13,683 nucleotides of DNA, taken from positions 1 through 13,683 of the forward strand of contig DASWIV010000282.1 of NCBI GenBank assembly GCA_036397475.1, written 5' to 3'. Positions 1-7,283 of this stretch are shown one piece after another (positions within the stretch are counted from its first letter, which is position 1; every line of letters starts with the position of its first letter). Origin of the DNA: DASWIV01 sp036397475. Its GTDB lineage: Bacteria; JAJVIF01; JAPKYR01. A program made the position numbers and the translations under genes. The notes under the pieces are model-generated. The model was not told where the DNA came from. It was given only the letters and a program-made list of their open reading frames with translations, and did not search any database.

Positions 1-661
1 AAAACGCTACAGTCGCCGGTTCCGGAAGGAAGTTCACCCTGATGCTACCGGTCGCGACACTTGCCGGGGGAACATCGAATGTGTAGTAATCTGCGAGTTC
101 GTCAGGTCCGCACAGCTAATCGATCACGGTATCCATCGATCCAATCACTGTTGACTCAAAAACGGTGTTGTTGTCATCAGCGGCACATTCCGGATCGGGA
201 ATTTCCAGGCTGATAACCTGCCATGCGCTTATCAGCTCGTCGGGAGCCGGGCTAGCGTTCTGCGTGTAATTTCCATCGGACGATTCTACTTGCACAAAAA
301 TCCTGACATTATCCGCTGATGCCGGTATAGCCGTGCCTGTCAGGTCGGCTGTATACGATGCCTTAGTTGGCGTCTCCTCCAGAAAATCAGCTTCGATCCC
401 TCCATCGAAAAGGCCAGGTGAATAAACCATTACCGAATTAACCTGTCCAGCCATATCTCCACCGGCAAGCCCCTGCCAGTCATGTACATTTATCTTTATT
501 TCCAGGACGCCGCCGCCTGACCCGGTTTCCGAGTTGTAATAGAGCGTATTCAGTGTCGGAGCTGCAACCACACTGAAAGCTTCCGGAGCGTTGGCGCTTA
601 ACGGGAAATCATCCGGAGATGAGTTCATTAACAATTTAATAATTAAAAAGAGAGGACTCAC
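1..661 (-). pseudogene. Broken secreted-protein gene with Ig-like and PPC-like domains, interrupted by TAG
   Basis: The minus-strand frame is open from a possible GTG at 661 (or an ATG at 628) to a TAG at 118-116. After the TAG the same frame stays open for 38 codons to the window edge and still looks protein-like (CGPDELADYYTFDVPPAS). The part before the stop has beta-sandwich composition, then a short acidic link (DPECAADDNN) and STVIGSMDTVID. The join across the TAG resembles the start of a pre-peptidase C-terminal (PPC) domain, where a D-x-x-D-Y-Y-x-F-x-V motif is typical. Neither start has a Shine-Dalgarno sequence. The N-terminus (SPLFLIIKLLMNSS) looks like a damaged signal peptide with a lysine in its core. 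An in-frame TGA at 724-722 closes the frame upstream. I infer a decaying gene, truncated or shifted at its 5' end and carrying a nonsense codon. A sequencing error or stop readthrough cannot be excluded. TAG ends two other genes here, so it is not generally reassigned. Confidence 0.6.
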
Positions 662-730
662 ATGCCTGGTACCACGAATTAAATTTCCAACTCTAAAATT
701 ATAATAACTTTGTGCAATCAGTCAGAATTT

Positions 731-753
731 ATCAGGAGTGCAGATCTCCTGAT
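731..753. terminator. Hairpin between the repeat-protein gene and the broken gene
   Basis: A perfect 8-bp inverted repeat, ATCAGGAG (731-738) and CTCCTGAT (746-753) with a 7-base loop, lies 9 bases beyond the stop codon of the minus-strand repeat protein. Its position suggests a transcript end. On the minus strand it is followed by AAATTCTGAC and not a clean U-run, so it may be a weak terminator or only an RNA-stabilising hairpin. Confidence 0.4.
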
Positions 754-762
754 TCGCAATTT

Positions 763-3051
763 TTATCCTTCCCCGTCCACCTCTTCCTCTACCGGTTCCG
801 GATCCAGCCAGGTCACATCGGGGATGATCCCGTCCTCTCCCGCTTCCAGGTCCCAGAAAATTCCATAATTATTGTACCCATAGTGCTCATCTTCCTCTGT
901 AAACCACTCCAGCCATTGGTTATTCACCCATCTCTCACTCGGATCCATCGTGTCTGCTCCCTCGACAAACTCACCTTCTTCTTTCGGACGGGTCCATTCG
1001 CTGTACGCATCCTCCCCGCCATCGTCGATGAACAAGCCGATCGAATTCGAGTATTCATAGAACGGACTCAAAGGATGAGGTGTATCATAGTCCCTGAAAT
1101 CAACCGCTCCCAGGCTTACTGATCCCGCTCCCGCAACATATTCATCATCCCCTCCTCCCAGGTCGAAAAAGAAAGCGTTCGACCGTATCTCAGCGCACGC
1201 GATAGAGATGATGTCCGATTTATAAAAATCGTTACCGCCTTTATCCACGAGCAGATTCACGCTGTAATCCCACCCGAAAGAAAGTGCCGCACCCGCGTTA
1301 TACCAGAGGTCATGCCTGTCGTCGCCCGCTTCATCGATGATCGCCCCGATGCAGTAATGCGCTCCACTTGCCTGAGAGAAATAAACCGATTTATAAAGGT
1401 CATCGCCTTCCATGTCGTACATCAATCCGGTTCCGAACCAGTAACCTGTCCCGAGTGAAAAGTTCCCAGCTTCATACGTGTCGTTTCCGTGAATGTCAGC
1501 GATAAATCCCAGGCCGCCAGCCCATGAATGCCCGTCGGTTCCATCACCACGCCGACCCGCGCCAACGCCCTGTGCATTCGAGACATTGATTCCGAATCCG
1601 GAATGGTAATCGCCACGGTTTACAACTTCGGATAATGGTTCGGCGTAATAATGATCGTCACCAGCCCAGTTAGCGAGAATTCCTACTCCATTGCAACCGC
1701 CGAATCCCTGTCCTTCTCCATATATATGATAGTAGTCGTCGCCTTCACCCGAATCGAGCGCGAGCCCGTGGCCGAAAAATCCCGCGCCCTGCCCCGACTC
1801 CTCCATCCAGTACGTATCAGTTCCATCCCCATCATAAATCACACCGGTCCCGAAAAATCCTGCGCCCTGAGCGAGAATTGTCGCCGTGTATGTGTCATCG
1901 CCGTAAGCGTCGTAAAGAATTCCATTTCCAAGAACACCGGCTCCCTGCGACGGGGCTGAATCCGAATCGAATTCGTACACATCATTTCCATCCATATCCA
2001 GGCAAAGGCTGATTCCGATGTCGGGACGCGATGTCGCACCGACAGGTCCGCGATAAATATCATCGCCTCCCAGATCGACCAGAATGAAGTAATCATCGTG
2101 TTCGTGTACATCTTTAGCCCCATGAGCTATTACAATTCTGCCGTATGGGGTCATTGTTTCGAATGAAAATGCCTTCGCCGAAGGATGCTCTTCCAGGTAT
2201 TTTTCAAGCTGGTACCGGCAGTCCTCTGTAGCCTGTCCCAGTTTCATCGCCGAGTAAACCATGCTCTGCTCGTCTATCAATCCCGCAACATCATCCACCT
2301 GCGGATAATAAACGATTCCGTCTCCCTGCGTCTGTGCAAATTCACGGATGTAAAAAACATCGTTCCGTAGTTGCTGTGGAACATTCCTGAGCCCTTTGTC
2401 CCGCCACTGCTCAGCGTCGAGTGCATTGAGGATCAACTCGGCGATTATCTTCTCAAATTCGGTATCAACAAGCTCAAGCTGGTCGGTGATGTCTGTCTCC
2501 TGGTTAGGCCAGACCGGCGGCGATCCGAACGAGGTCCTCATTAACTGTTCTCCGGCTGAGATGTATACCTTCCGAATAGCGTCCAGAATTGGAGTTTCCT
2601 CATCGGCTTGTGGAAGGAGATTAGTAGAATAGGACCGGAACCCATCGACCCGCCTTTCAACTGCGAGGAAGGCAATCAGCTGGTGAATCCTGTCAGGTGA
2701 CTCGATCTTGTCGAACCGGTTTTCCCCGGTATATTCCGGATCCAGATATCTCTCGACCCCGTTTCCCATGGTCCGGGTGTAATCGTAGACCCGCATCGGC
2801 TCCGAGAACAGATCTTCGAAGAATGGAAGGATGTAAGGAACCCTTGGAAAACGCGCCCAGTATCCATCGGGACGGTAACCCAGATCCTCACGTGTCCAGC
2901 CAATCTCGGAAAGAGCTTCGCCCAGCAAGTCCCTCTGGTCCGTATGCCAGGTGGGCACATTCTGGGCGCTTGCCGATTGTGACAAAATCGGGAACAGTGA
3001 AATACACAGGAAAAATAGAAAGACTGACTGATAGATCCGGGTTGAAACCAT
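763..3051 (-). CDS. Large secreted protein with about twelve GDDxY-type repeats
   Basis: This 762-residue protein is likely exported. It has a signal peptide (basic start, hydrophobic core at about residues 8-24, then SQSASAQ, with cleavage likely near residue 29). Residues 30-320 form a unique, mostly helical-looking region. From 328 to 683 a motif G-(D/N/T/E)-D-x-Y recurs at 328, 354, 383, 409, 436, 463, 521, 548, 575, 605, 633 and 678. Most spacings are 26-30 residues, and one gap of 58 equals two periods. Between motifs lies a glycine-rich segment of the type QGAGFFGTGxxYD. The acidic, glycine-rich turns suggest a metal-binding (perhaps Ca2+) repeat solenoid or propeller, by analogy only. 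The tail is acidic (PEPVEEEVDGEG). No catalytic motif or cell-wall anchor is visible. The start is supported by GGAGGAG 5 bases upstream. I know no experimentally defined function for this kind of repeat protein. Confidence 0.85.
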   Translation of the reverse strand: MVSTRIYQSVFLFFLCISLFPILSQSASAQNVPTWHTDQRDLLGEALSEIGWTREDLGYRPDGYWARFPRVPYILPFFEDLFSEPMRVYDYTRTMGNGVERYLDPEYTGENRFDKIESPDRIHQLIAFLAVERRVDGFRSYSTNLLPQADEETPILDAIRKVYISAGEQLMRTSFGSPPVWPNQETDITDQLELVDTEFEKIIAELILNALDAEQWRDKGLRNVPQQLRNDVFYIREFAQTQGDGIVYYPQVDDVAGLIDEQSMVYSAMKLGQATEDCRYQLEKYLEEHPSAKAFSFETMTPYGRIVIAHGAKDVHEHDDYFILVDLGGDDIYRGPVGATSRPDIGISLCLDMDGNDVYEFDSDSAPSQGAGVLGNGILYDAYGDDTYTATILAQGAGFFGTGVIYDGDGTDTYWMEESGQGAGFFGHGLALDSGEGDDYYHIYGEGQGFGGCNGVGILANWAGDDHYYAEPLSEVVNRGDYHSGFGINVSNAQGVGAGRRGDGTDGHSWAGGLGFIADIHGNDTYEAGNFSLGTGYWFGTGLMYDMEGDDLYKSVYFSQASGAHYCIGAIIDEAGDDRHDLWYNAGAALSFGWDYSVNLLVDKGGNDFYKSDIISIACAEIRSNAFFFDLGGGDDEYVAGAGSVSLGAVDFRDYDTPHPLSPFYEYSNSIGLFIDDGGEDAYSEWTRPKEEGEFVEGADTMDPSERWVNNQWLEWFTEEDEHYGYNNYGIFWDLEAGEDGIIPDVTWLDPEPVEEEVDGEG

Positions 3052-3086
3052 TGTTCTCCTCCATGGCCTGAAGAGTGGATGGTGTT

Positions 3087-3115
3087 ATTATAGGTGAAGG
3101 GCAAGAAGGAATCCA
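3087..3115 (-). promoter_or_regulatory. Candidate promoter of the repeat-protein gene
   Basis: A perfect minus-strand TATAAT lies at 3092-3087. A weak -35-like TGGATT sits 17 bases further upstream (3115-3110). Transcription would start near 3080, giving a leader of about 30 bases that contains the GGAGGAG ribosome-binding site. Only the -10 is convincing. Confidence 0.4.
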
Positions 3116-3318
3116 GAAGCAAAATTTGTGGAATATTTAACCTTAGTTAAATGAATTTTAAAGAAAAAATGGAAAAAAAATCATTTTTTCTCTTAATCAA
3201 ATTTGAACAATTACGTGACACCAAGGTTACAATTAATTGACACATTCTGTATAATATTTTACAAAAAAGATGCACTAAACTTGTACAAAGTATGTGGTTT
3301 TAAAGTGGATAATTAATA

Positions 3319-3346
3319 TTGACAGGCGAGCGATGCTATGTTAAAT
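3319..3346 (+). promoter_or_regulatory. Candidate promoter inside the divergent intergenic region
   Basis: A perfect TTGACA (3319-3324), a 16-base spacer and TTAAAT (3341-3346, four of six matches to TATAAT) point rightwards. The predicted start near 3353 is about 370 bases before nrdJ, so the product would be a long nrdJ leader or a separate small RNA covering the 9-bp inverted repeat at 3438-3488. Confidence 0.35.
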
Positions 3347-3671
3347 CAGTTAAGCGATTTTTTTAAGGGGAACACGGGGTCTGAACTTAGCTGGACTTTC
3401 ATCCGCATTCATTGCCAGAGATTCTCACTCCCAACCCATCGCCGGACAAAGTCACCTGAGGGGCATAACCATAGTACTTTCCGGCGATCCACATCTCTTA
3501 AAAATAACCGCGTAACTGATTTATCAAGCATTACGCACCAATCTCCCTCGCCGTATGAAGTATCAGCGAGGTAAAGGAATCGGAATCGACACTTTATCGG
3601 GATCATAGGGAGTCTTTCGCGAAAAATAGCTTGAAACGGACTATTTTTCACCAAAACGGACGGAAATACTA

Positions 3672-3677
3672 TATAAT
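3672..3677 (+). promoter_or_regulatory. Candidate -10 element close to nrdJ
   Basis: A perfect TATAAT 44 bases before the nrdJ start codon would give a leader of about 37 bases. No good -35 lies at the usual distance (CACCAA at 17 bases). If active it would need an activator or act as a weak proximal promoter. Confidence 0.3.
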
Positions 3678-3720
3678 TGTATAGATAAATTACAATCCTG
3701 AAATGGAGAGGGCGCACCAG

Positions 3721-6474
3721 ATGACTACTAGTAAAGAACATTTTATTTCGACATCTTATGAGAAGACCAGAAGACTGCTCAAGCCTAGGGAACGGGTCAA
3801 CAATCATATTTTTCAAAGGTACTTCACCAAACCTGGTGTTCACCCCTACGATGGAGTTGAATGGGATAAACGCATTGCCATGATCACGTCCGACACCGGC
3901 GAGGTCATATTCGAGCAGAAGGATGTCGAGATGCCGGTATCCTGGAGTCAGACCGCGACCAATATCGTCGTGTCTAAATATTTTCATGGCCCCATGCATT
4001 CCGAGCGCCGTGAAAAGTCCCTTAAGACTTTGATCAATCGTGTCGCCGTGACCATTGCCGACTGGGGACGCAAGGACGGGTATTTCCTTGATGCTGATGA
4101 AGCCGATACATTCGAAGCTGAATTGATCTACCTCCTCCTTCACCAGAAAATGGCTTTCAACTCCCCTGTATGGTTCAACGTGGGTATTGAGAAACGTCCG
4201 CAGTGCTCTGCGTGTTTTATAAATTCAGTCGAGGACAGCATGGAGTCGATCCTCGGACTTGCGAAAACCGAAGGCATGCTGTTCAAATTCGGATCGGGAA
4301 CCGGCACGAACCTTTCATCCATCAGGTCGTCGCGCGAACAGCTCGCCTCCGGCGGATGGGCGTCCGGACCTGTCAGTTTCATGAGAGGATTCGATGCTTT
4401 CGCCGGCGTCATCAAGTCCGGAGGAAAAACCCGTCGCGCAGCGAAAATGGTTATCCTTAACGCCGACCATCCCGACATCCGCGATTTCATAAACTGCAAA
4501 TCCAATGAAGAAAAGAAAGCATGGAAGCTTATCGATGCCGGCTACGATGGCTCACTTAACGGCGAAGCGTACTCATCTGTCTTCTACCAGAATTCAAATA
4601 ACTCGGTTCGAGTCACCGACGATTTCATGAAGGCAGTCATTAACGACAATGACTGGGCGACACGCGAAATTGTCACAGGAAAAATCTCAGAGACCCATCG
4701 GGCGACCGACCTCTGGAGAGAGATCGCCCAGGCAGCTCATGTATGCGGCGACCCCGGTCTCCAGTTCGATACAACCATCAATAACTGGCACCCGTGCCCG
4801 AAAACCGGACGAATAAATTCATCCAATCCATGCAGCGAATACATGTTCCTCGACGATACCGCCTGCAATCTAGCCAGCCTTAACCTGCTGACATTCATCA
4901 ACGACGCAGGCGAGTTCGACACTGAATCGTTCAAGCACGCCGTGCGAATAACCATCCTCGCCCAGGAGATCCTCGTAGACAACGCGAGCTACCCGAACAT
5001 GGCCATAGAGGTCAATTCGCACAACTTCCGTCCCCTGGGACTCGGCTACGCGAACCTGGGCGCACTCCTGATGAGTCGTGGGCTTCCATATGATTCCGAC
5101 GAGGGGCGCGATTACTCAGCTGCCGTTACCGCCCTGATGTGCGGAGAAGCATATTACGCATCCGCTCTCATCTCAGAGAGGATCGGTCCGTTCCCCGGCT
5201 ACGCCGAGAACGAAGAACCGTTCCTGAAGGTCATGCAGAAGCACAGGAACGCATCGAGAAAAATTGAAAAACAGCATGTGCCGCCCGAGCTGTGGCAGGA
5301 ATCGAACGCTGCATGGGATCGCGTCTGCGAACTTGGCGAAACAGCCGGATTCCGTAACGCCCAGGCGACTGTCCTTGCCCCGACCGGAACCATCGGTTTC
5401 ATGATGGACTGCGACACAACCGGAGTCGAACCGGACATTGCCCTGGTTAAATACAAGAAACTTGTCGGCGGCGGAGTAATTAAAATTGTCAACCAGACCG
5501 TTCCGCTCGCGCTTGAGAATCTCGGCTACGACACCGAGGAAATTTCCAACATACTTGAATACATCGAAGAGAACGATACGATAGAGGGCGCTGACGATTT
5601 AAAACTCGAACATCTCCCGGTGTTCGATTGCGCGTTCAAACCCCTGACAGGCTCCCGCTCCATTCATCACATGGGACACGTACGGATGATGGCGGCAGTA
5701 CAGCCATTCCTGTCCGGGGCGATTTCCAAAACCGTCAACATGCCCGGCGAATCGACTGTCGAGGACATCATGCACACGTACGAACAGGCGTGGCGCCTGG
5801 GACTCAAGTCGATCGCCATTTACCGCGATGGCTGCAAACGCACCCAGCCCCTTTCAACATCCAAGGGTGAGAACAAGAAGGAAGAGGGTCTTCATCCATT
5901 CAGACGCCGGCTGCCCGACGAGCGCAGGTCTATTACTCACAAGTTCGAAATCGCGGGCGCTCACGAAGGCTACATCACTGTCGGTCTTTATGATGACGGC
6001 TCGCCCGGCGAGATCTTTGTCACGATGGCGAAGGAAGGATCCACCATCTCAGGCCTCATGGACACCATCGCGACCATGACCAGTATCATGCTCCAGTACG
6101 GGGTCCCGCTGGAAGTTCTGGTCAACAAATTCTCGCACATGCGGTTCGAGCCTTCCGGCTTCACCAAGAATCCGGATCTCAGGATCGCCAAGTCCATCGT
6201 GGACTACATCTATCGGTGGCTCGGAACCAAGTTCCTCAAACCGGAGGATACAAAAGTTCCGTCCGACGCCGAACCCAACACGATTCAGCTTCCCCCGATC
6301 GAGCAGCTGGCGCTTGACCTTGATGAGAGCGAGCGTCGCGCGCTTTACCGGGCGGATGGCCTGTTCCTCGGCCAGGAGGACGCTCCGTCGTGCCACGAAT
6401 GCGGCGCGATAATGGTCAGGAACGGCGCGTGTTACAGATGTTTCGAATGCGGTGCGACCAGCGGTTGCAGCTAG
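3721..6474 (+). CDS. nrdJ: Class II (adenosylcobalamin-dependent) ribonucleotide reductase
   Basis: NrdJ makes deoxyribonucleotides from ribonucleotides in the cytoplasm, using adenosylcobalamin to form a thiyl radical. The 917-residue protein has the expected motifs: FNSPVWFNVG, QCSACFINS with Cys162 and Cys164, NPCSE with Asn369, Cys371 (thiyl position) and Glu373, and Cys382 in ACNLASLNLL. The 11-residue distance from Cys371 to Cys382 agrees with the known family pattern of thiyl and redox cysteines. PTGTIGF (554-560) is the usual phosphate-binding segment. Residues about 738-838 match the TSCPD domain typical of NrdJ. The C-terminus carries CHEC (891-894), CYRC (904-907), Cys910 and Cys916, a zinc-ribbon-like tail that probably also re-reduces the active site. 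No N-terminal ATP-cone is apparent. I chose 3721 over the in-frame ATG at 3703 because GGAGAGGG (3705-3712) sits 8 bases before 3721. The gene appears to be transcribed alone. Confidence 0.97.
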   Translation: MTTSKEHFISTSYEKTRRLLKPRERVNNHIFQRYFTKPGVHPYDGVEWDKRIAMITSDTGEVIFEQKDVEMPVSWSQTATNIVVSKYFHGPMHSERREKSLKTLINRVAVTIADWGRKDGYFLDADEADTFEAELIYLLLHQKMAFNSPVWFNVGIEKRPQCSACFINSVEDSMESILGLAKTEGMLFKFGSGTGTNLSSIRSSREQLASGGWASGPVSFMRGFDAFAGVIKSGGKTRRAAKMVILNADHPDIRDFINCKSNEEKKAWKLIDAGYDGSLNGEAYSSVFYQNSNNSVRVTDDFMKAVINDNDWATREIVTGKISETHRATDLWREIAQAAHVCGDPGLQFDTTINNWHPCPKTGRINSSNPCSEYMFLDDTACNLASLNLLTFINDAGEFDTESFKHAVRITILAQEILVDNASYPNMAIEVNSHNFRPLGLGYANLGALLMSRGLPYDSDEGRDYSAAVTALMCGEAYYASALISERIGPFPGYAENEEPFLKVMQKHRNASRKIEKQHVPPELWQESNAAWDRVCELGETAGFRNAQATVLAPTGTIGFMMDCDTTGVEPDIALVKYKKLVGGGVIKIVNQTVPLALENLGYDTEEISNILEYIEENDTIEGADDLKLEHLPVFDCAFKPLTGSRSIHHMGHVRMMAAVQPFLSGAISKTVNMPGESTVEDIMHTYEQAWRLGLKSIAIYRDGCKRTQPLSTSKGENKKEEGLHPFRRRLPDERRSITHKFEIAGAHEGYITVGLYDDGSPGEIFVTMAKEGSTISGLMDTIATMTSIMLQYGVPLEVLVNKFSHMRFEPSGFTKNPDLRIAKSIVDYIYRWLGTKFLKPEDTKVPSDAEPNTIQLPPIEQLALDLDESERRALYRADGLFLGQEDAPSCHECGAIMVRNGACYRCFECGATSGCS

Positions 6475-6506
6475 AGAACATATCTGAAAGTGGGGTGGAG
6501 TAAAAA

Positions 6507-6534
6507 CCCGGGGATGCGTCCCCGGGATTTTTTT
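6507..6534 (+). terminator. Intrinsic terminator of nrdJ
   Basis: A GC-rich 8-bp stem CCCGGGGA/TCCCCGGG (6507-6514 and 6519-6526) with a TGCG loop is followed by A and seven T residues (6528-6534). It lies 32 bases after the nrdJ stop codon and is a textbook rho-independent terminator. Confidence 0.93.
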
Positions 6535-6548
6535 ATCAGCAGTTCATT

Positions 6549-6719
6549 TCCCGGGTGCCCTCCAGTAAATCAGAGACCGTCAGGGAGAGGATATAGTGGA
6601 GGACATGGTGAGTGTGATCAGGCAGGAGCTGTGTCAGATCTAACGGAAGAGTTGTAAAATTATCCTATACTAAATTCATCCAGATTCAGCCTTACAAATT
6701 TACTGGAGGGCACCCGGGA
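6549..6719. repeat. 171-bp element bounded by a perfect 22-bp inverted repeat
   Basis: Bases 6549-6570 and 6698-6719 are exact reverse complements over 22 bases (left arm starts TCCCGGGTGCCC, right arm ends GGGCACCCGGGA). They enclose 127 bases with no open frame of note and a purine-rich left half. The pairing stops abruptly at both ends. I see no target-site duplication in the flanks. The element could be a miniature inverted-repeat transposable element, a cruciform or long-stem RNA, or a paired binding site. It separates the nrdJ terminator from the leader of the RRM gene, and the right arm would fall in that leader if transcription starts inside the element. The inverted repeat is certain. 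Its nature is inference. Confidence 0.8.
6666..6671 (+). promoter_or_regulatory. Possible -10 element for the RRM gene
   Basis: TATACT (five of six matches to TATAAT) lies inside the inverted-repeat element, upstream of its right arm. No good -35 is found at 16-18 bases. If used, it would give a leader of about 165 bases that includes the right arm and the next hairpin. Confidence 0.25.
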
Positions 6720-6747
6720 CAATGTTTTTTCCTCCTCCTAAACATTG
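6720..6747 (+). promoter_or_regulatory. Leader hairpin with anti-Shine-Dalgarno-like loop
   Basis: A perfect 8-bp inverted repeat CAATGTTT/AAACATTG (6720-6727 and 6740-6747) encloses the 12-base loop TTTCCTCCTCCT. In the RNA this loop is complementary to purine-rich ribosome-binding sites. The AGGAG at 6826-6830 before the RRM gene could pair with CUCCU of the loop. The hairpin abuts the right arm of the 22-bp inverted repeat. A translational control role is inference. Confidence 0.45.
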
Positions 6748-6842
6748 CATTTCAAAAAATGGTATGCTTCCGCAACATAGAAACGCGAAGACGTAATGTT
6801 AGCGATAACATCGATCGTGCGTTTCAGGAGAAACGAGAGTTA

Positions 6843-7136
6843 ATGAATATCTATTGTGGAAACCTTGGCTATGATTTGTCAGAAGACGAACTCAAAGCCG
6901 CATTCGAAGCTTACGGTGAAGTCGAGTCAGCGCGTGTCATTTCAGACCGCGACACTGGCCGCTCCAAGGGTTTCGGATTTGTCGAGATGCCTGACAAGAG
7001 TCAGGCCCTGGCTGCTATCAATGGCCTCAATGGCGTTGAAATGAAAGGCCGGTCTATGACCGTCAATGAAGCCAGACCTAAAGCTCCCCCCGGCGATCGC
7101 CGCGGTGGAGGCGGAGGCGGACGTAACCGCTACTAG
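6843..7136 (+). CDS. Small RRM-type RNA-binding protein, glycine-rich tail
   Basis: This 97-residue protein is a single RNA recognition motif, the small Rbp type known from cyanobacteria and other bacteria. It binds single-stranded RNA in the cytoplasm and may act as an RNA chaperone. RNP2 is IYCGNL (residues 3-8) and RNP1 is KGFGFVEM (42-49), with the aromatic residues Tyr4, Phe44 and Phe46 in the expected RNA-contacting places. The domain ends near residue 78, followed by a proline/arginine linker and a glycine-arginine tail (DRRGGGGGGRNRY), typical of this group. The frame is open upstream to 6759. I start at 6843 because the RRM begins at once there, CAGGAG and GAGAG precede it, and the extra 28 residues have no RRM character. 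The long leader with two inverted repeats suggests post-transcriptional control, as is known for cold-responsive Rbp genes elsewhere. That link is inference. Confidence 0.95.
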   Translation: MNIYCGNLGYDLSEDELKAAFEAYGEVESARVISDRDTGRSKGFGFVEMPDKSQALAAINGLNGVEMKGRSMTVNEARPKAPPGDRRGGGGGGRNRY

Positions 7137-7228
7137 AACCTCGGATTCCATTCCCCGCACATAGTGTGAGAAACGGAACTGAAGAAAGCTCGAGCGCCGG
7201 ACGAAAGTTGGGCGCTATGGGTGCATTA

Positions 7229-7254
7229 GGAGCGGTAGTTGCCGCTCCCTCTTT
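7229..7254 (+). terminator. Intrinsic terminator after the RRM gene
   Basis: GGAGCGG (7229-7235) and CCGCTCC (7242-7248) form a 7-bp GC-rich stem with a 6-base loop, followed by CTCTTTT. It lies 92 bases beyond the RRM stop codon and just before the next gene, so the two genes are probably separate units or linked only by readthrough. Confidence 0.8.
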
Positions 7255-7283
7255 TAGAACATTCCAATTCACGAGGATCAAAT

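Larger units (their letters stand above)
3122..3702. other. Long AT-rich divergent intergenic region with inverted repeats
   Basis: No convincing gene is seen between the divergent repeat-protein and nrdJ genes. The left half (3122-3320) is very AT-rich and holds a 10-bp inverted repeat AGAAAAAATG/CATTTTTTCT (3162-3171 and 3182-3191). The right half is more GC-rich. It contains a perfect 9-bp inverted repeat ATCGCCGGA/TCCGGCGAT (3438-3446 and 3480-3488) around a 33-base loop, and a 6-bp one CCTCGC/GCGAGG (3546-3551 and 3566-3571). A 78-codon plus-strand frame (3338-3574) and the 65-codon tail of a minus-strand frame (ending 3409) pass through, but neither has a ribosome-binding site or recognisable protein character. 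The region could hold a structured leader or small RNA. I recognise no known riboswitch and saw no cobalamin-riboswitch B12-box sequence. Confidence 0.5.

Noticed and set aside
3237..3255. TTGACA and TATAAT close together
   Set aside because: Only 7 bases separate them, far too short for a sigma-70 promoter.
3338..3574. 78-codon plus-strand frame before nrdJ
   Set aside because: No ribosome-binding site, composition unlike the neighbours, and it crosses inverted repeats. More likely non-coding.
3409..3606. Minus-strand peptide of about 65 residues, the end of a frame antisense to nrdJ
   Set aside because: Its internal ATG lacks a ribosome-binding site. The rest of the frame is a shadow of nrdJ. 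No family was recognised.
3634..3681. Possible pair of NrdR boxes before nrdJ
   Set aside because: The AT-rich segment at 3666-3681 resembles the consensus only partly. The upstream ACTAT copy is 28 bases away and not the usual 31-32, with poor half-site symmetry.
3338..3702. Cobalamin riboswitch for the B12-dependent reductase
   Set aside because: No B12-box (GCCACTG-like) sequence or matching arrangement of helices was found in the leader.
3703..3720. Upstream in-frame ATG for nrdJ
   Set aside because: No ribosome-binding site precedes it, while GGAGAGGG overlaps it and is well placed for the ATG at 3721.
6759..6842. 28-residue N-terminal extension of the RRM protein
   Set aside because: The RRM begins at the internal ATG (6843), which has its own purine-rich site. 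The extension has no recognisable feature.
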